Assembly: GCA_039814715.1 (NCBI GenBank)
Contig: JBCCAR010000003.1
Location: 121,196-185,195, forward strand
From: CAKZYD01 sp039814715
GTDB taxonomy: Bacteria; Pseudomonadota; Alphaproteobacteria; Sphingomonadales; CAKZYD01
Length of the DNA: 64,000 nt
Direction: 5' to 3'
In this document: positions 61,626 through 64,000 of the stretch, in pieces
How positions within the stretch are numbered: position 1 is the first letter of the stretch
Layout: each line of letters begins with the position of its first letter
Program-made: the position numbers and the translations under genes
The notes under the pieces: generated by a model
The model's database searches: none
What the model was told of the DNA's origin: nothing
What the model saw: the letters and a program-made list of their open reading frames with translations, nothing else

Positions 61626-63113
61626 TCACTTAGGCCCGATCATATCCTGTGGTTTCACGACTTCATAAAATCGCTCTTGGGTCACCAGTCCCATCTCCAG
61701 CGCACTCTCAAGCAGAGTTGTGCCTTTTTTATGCGCATTTTTGGCAATAGCCGCGGCGTTATCGTAGCCCACTTCTGGCGCCAACGCAGTGACAAGCATC
61801 AAGCTCTCATTCATGAGCTTTTCAATGCGCTCGCGGTTCGGCTCAATGCCCACAACGCAGCGGTCTGTGAAGGATCGTGCGCCGTCTGCAATCAATTTCA
61901 TGGATTGGAGAACGTTAAAGATGATGACGGGCTTGAAGACATTCAGCTCCATATGGCCATTCGAGCCAGCAACGGTGACCGTCACGTGGTTCCCCATCAC
62001 TTGGCTGGCCACCATCGTCAGGCTCTCACACTGGGTCGGGTTAACCTTGCCTGGCATGATAGACGAGCCTGGCTCGTTTTCCGGCAGCTTGAGTTCGCCA
62101 AGGCCGCAGCGCGGACCAGAACCCAGCAGGCGAATGTCGTTGGCGATTTTCATCAAGGACGCGGCAATCACGTTCAGTGCGCCAGATAGCTCGATCATCG
62201 CATCATGCGCGGCTAGGCTTTCGAATTTGTTCTTTGCTGTCTTAAAGGGAATGCCGGTAATCGCGGCGATTTCACCTGCGACAGCAACATCGAAGCCTGG
62301 TTTTGAATTTAGGCCTGTGCCAACGGCTGTGCCGCCCTGTGCTAGCTCATAGACGCGCGGCAGTGCGGCTTTCACGCGGGCAATGCCAAGCTCAATTTGC
62401 CGTGCATAGCCAGAGAACTCTTGGCCCAGCGTCAACGGTGTTGCGTCCTGCATATGCGTCCGGCCGATTTTGATAATCCGCGACCAGTTGCCGGCCTTGC
62501 GTGCCAGCGCGCTGCGCAGATGTTGCAGCGCCGGTATCAGCGCGTTCACCGCTTCTTCGGCAGCAGCGACATGCATGGCAGTCGGAAACGTATCGTTGGA
62601 TGACTGCGCGCGGTTACAATGATCATTGGGGTGAACCGGCTCTTTCGAGCCGAGCTTGCCGCCAAGAATTTCGATGGCGCGGTTAGAGATCACCTCATTG
62701 GCATTCATGTTGGACTGGGTGCCCGAGCCCGTCTGCCACACAACCAGCGGGAAGTTGTCATCGAGCTTTCCATCGATCACATCCTGAGCAGCTTTGACAA
62801 TGGCACGGCCGCGCTTCTTATCTAAGTTGTCCAAATCCATATTGGCCTTAGCCGCTGCTTGCTTGACAATGCCAAGCGCCCGGATGACCGATGACGGCAT
62901 CGTTTCGATGCCAATAGGGAAATTCTGGATAGAGCGCTGTGTTTGAGCGCCCCAATATTTGTTGGCCGGAACATCGATGGGGCCGAAGGTGTCGCTTTCG
63001 GTGCGAATTTTCCCCGCCGCAATGCTTAACGTCGCAAGTTCAGACGCCGCCTTTTTCGCTTTTGCCTTTTTTGGCTTGGCGGGTTTCTTATCTTTTGCGG
63101 ATTTGGCGGCCAT
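61626..63113 (-). CDS. fumC: Class II fumarate hydratase
   Basis: A 495-residue fumarase of the TCA cycle. Landmarks are the SSNDTFPTAM segment, GRTHMQDATPLTLGQEF, GTAVGTGLN and the family signature GSSIMPGKVNP. The protein has an unusual N-terminal extension of about 37 residues rich in Lys and Ala (KPAKPKKAKAKKAA) before the usual FGPIDVP start. A clear ribosome binding site (AGGGGAG about nine bases upstream of ATG 63113) supports it being translated. The role of the extension is unknown. It is likely in one direction with sspB upstream, with a 56-bp gap. Confidence 0.96.
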   Translation of the reverse strand: MAAKSAKDKKPAKPKKAKAKKAASELATLSIAAGKIRTESDTFGPIDVPANKYWGAQTQRSIQNFPIGIETMPSSVIRALGIVKQAAAKANMDLDNLDKKRGRAIVKAAQDVIDGKLDDNFPLVVWQTGSGTQSNMNANEVISNRAIEILGGKLGSKEPVHPNDHCNRAQSSNDTFPTAMHVAAAEEAVNALIPALQHLRSALARKAGNWSRIIKIGRTHMQDATPLTLGQEFSGYARQIELGIARVKAALPRVYELAQGGTAVGTGLNSKPGFDVAVAGEIAAITGIPFKTAKNKFESLAAHDAMIELSGALNVIAASLMKIANDIRLLGSGPRCGLGELKLPENEPGSSIMPGKVNPTQCESLTMVASQVMGNHVTVTVAGSNGHMELNVFKPVIIFNVLQSMKLIADGARSFTDRCVVGIEPNRERIEKLMNESLMLVTALAPEVGYDNAAAIAKNAHKKGTTLLESALEMGLVTQERFYEVVKPQDMIGPK

Positions 63114-63169
63114 GATGACGCTCCCCTCTCAAAGTCCTGTGGAATGCCGCTGTTTAAACGGCAAAGGTT

Positions 63170-63685
63170 TCAGGACTTTTTACGGAAAGCATCCAAAGTA
63201 ACAACCTTGTTGTCACCGGTATCAGCATTGTTGCGAATGCTTTCCACAGGAGATGAGCCAGCTTGCACGGCAACGGCTTCCTCTTCGATGGCTGTGTTGT
63301 TTTGATCTTCAGGGGTCTGATCGCCTTCAAATTGCAACGCAAAATGAACCGAGGGGTCAACAAACCCGACCAAAGCATCAAACGGGATGACCAATCGTTC
63401 CGGGCGTTGATTAAAGCTCAAACCGATTTCAAAGAAATCATCATGGACTTTCAAACCCCAAAAACGGTGCTGAATGACGATGGTCATTTCATCAGGGTAT
63501 TTGGCAACCAAGTGTTTTGGTATCTGAACGCCCGGACGCATGGTGTAAAAAGTGACATAGAAATGATGGTCACCGCGAAGGCCATTTTCTGCCGCATCCG
63601 ATAAAACATCGATTGCAACTTGCTTGAGCGCATCGCGAACGATGGCATCATATGGAATTGTAGAACCCCAGTCGCTGTGTGTCAT
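63170..63685 (-). CDS. sspB: ClpXP specificity-enhancing factor, alpha-type
   Basis: About 171 residues of the alphaproteobacterial SspB family. The folded part is DAIVRDALKQVAIDVLSDAA, HHFYVTFYTMRPGVQIPKHL, EMTIVIQHRFWGLKV and PFDALVGFVDPSVHFALQF. An acidic/variable linker follows, with a C-terminal VVTLDAFRKK tail of the kind that docks on ClpX. SspB tethers ssrA-tagged proteins to ClpXP. It is next to the tag-bearing tmRNA piece on the same strand, which is a fitting functional pairing. ATG 63685 is used rather than the longer frame from 63712, which has no good ribosome site. Confidence 0.9.
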   Translation of the reverse strand: MTHSDWGSTIPYDAIVRDALKQVAIDVLSDAAENGLRGDHHFYVTFYTMRPGVQIPKHLVAKYPDEMTIVIQHRFWGLKVHDDFFEIGLSFNQRPERLVIPFDALVGFVDPSVHFALQFEGDQTPEDQNNTAIEEEAVAVQAGSSPVESIRNNADTGDNKVVTLDAFRKKS

Positions 63686-63748
63686 GACAACTCTCAAGGC
63701 CGGAACATGCATACCAAAATAGGCGCACCTGGGCCATGTCTTAAGATA

Positions 63749-63768
63749 CAGATTGACCGATCAATCTG
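63749..63768. repeat. Perfect hairpin between sspB and tmRNA
   Basis: CAGATTGA (63749-63756) and TCAATCTG (63761-63768) form a perfect 8-bp stem with a four-base loop. In the tmRNA direction it could end or process the transcript, but there is no U-run. Confidence 0.4.
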
Positions 63769-63825
63769 CTTTTCAAGATATGATTGAAAATATACACAAA
63801 CCGCATCAAAGATACATATAGCTAT

Positions 63826-63844
63826 ACCTATCGATATGATAGGT
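63826..63844. repeat. Perfect hairpin downstream of tmRNA
   Basis: ACCTATC (63826-63832) and GATAGGT (63838-63844) form a 7-bp stem with a five-base loop, about 30 bases past the end of the recognised tmRNA structure. It may belong to the tmRNA precursor or serve as a weak transcript end. Confidence 0.35.
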
Positions 63845-63875
63845 TTTGTTGATCGCAGGCTCTGCTTTTAAAGAG

Positions 63876-64000
63876 TAGGGGGTTTCTGTTGCCCGGCACC
63901 CCCCGAGCCGCGCTAATTACGTTTATAACGTCAGACTCTCGTCATCAGTTACGCTGCAACAGCGAATGCCTCGTTATCGTTGGCATTTGTAAAATTGACC
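63876..64000 (-). ncRNA. ssrA: tmRNA, tag-coding piece of permuted two-piece gene (partial)
   Basis: The tag reading frame on the minus strand runs from GCC at 63984 to the TAA stop at 63949, and reads ANDNEAFAVAA, an alphaproteobacterial-type ssrA tag ending in AVAA. Beyond the tag a GGGGG/CCCCC hairpin (63878-63904) encloses a loop with GGCAACAGAAA, fitting a post-tag pseudoknot. In alphaproteobacteria the gene is circularly permuted: the acceptor piece comes first and the coding piece, with the tag near its 3' end, comes last. The acceptor piece and the 5' part of the coding piece therefore lie beyond base 64000. The exact 3' end is approximate. Confidence 0.88.

Noticed and set aside
61593..62352. 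Two plus-strand ORFs antisense to fumC
   Set aside because: They are opposite a complete fumarase gene and show no recognisable protein pattern.

Overview
The window comes from an alphaproteobacterium of moderate GC. The evidence is an alpha-type SspB beside the tag-bearing piece of a permuted two-piece tmRNA (tag ANDNEAFAVAA), together with DUF2336 and DUF1289 proteins. The genus cannot be fixed from sequence alone. Both ends cut genes: the giant gene is open at base 1 and the tmRNA runs off base 64000. No phage, IS element or CRISPR array was seen, and no stretch over 300 bases lacks a gene or RNA.

Region 1 (1-24115) is a secretion island. A lysine- and cysteine-free RTX-type Ca-binding protein of more than 5,580 residues has about 47 modules of about 103 residues and then five exact 165-bp repeats. 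It is followed by a DUF4166 protein, an HlyD-type adaptor, a LapB-type type I secretion ABC transporter, a MotB/OmpA-like protein, a MotA/TolQ-like protein and a PilZ protein with intact c-di-GMP motifs. The layout suggests export or surface retention of a giant adhesin coupled to an ion-driven envelope complex and c-di-GMP.

Region 2 (24112-30278) holds a tightly overlapping operon (lipoprotein hydrolase, DedA, ATP-grasp), a DUF2336 protein, a secreted DUF6134-like protein and a membrane coiled-coil protein.

Region 3 (30495-47810) is a surface-polysaccharide and PEP-CTERM-type region. It has three glycosyltransferases, an irregular tRNA gene, a mannose-1-phosphate guanylyltransferase, DUF1289, egtD, an AHL-synthase-like acyltransferase, an E1/ThiF-nitroreductase fusion, an EpsB-type priming sugar transferase, and prsK-prsR-prsT. 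A well-spaced sigma-54 promoter precedes prsT, as expected if the sigma-54 activator PrsR drives it. No exosortase is in the window. A bidirectional terminator closes the region.

Region 4 (47808-53175, minus strand) runs leuC-leuD, an alpha/alpha-toroid protein, a sulfotransferase and a zinc alcohol dehydrogenase.

Region 5 (53355-64000) is housekeeping: an SDR reductase, a HAD phosphatase, a phosphoribosyltransferase, an acyl-CoA dehydrogenase, a pirin, a Sel1/prolyl-hydroxylase protein, ligA with an upstream ribbon-helix-helix gene, fumC, sspB and the tmRNA.
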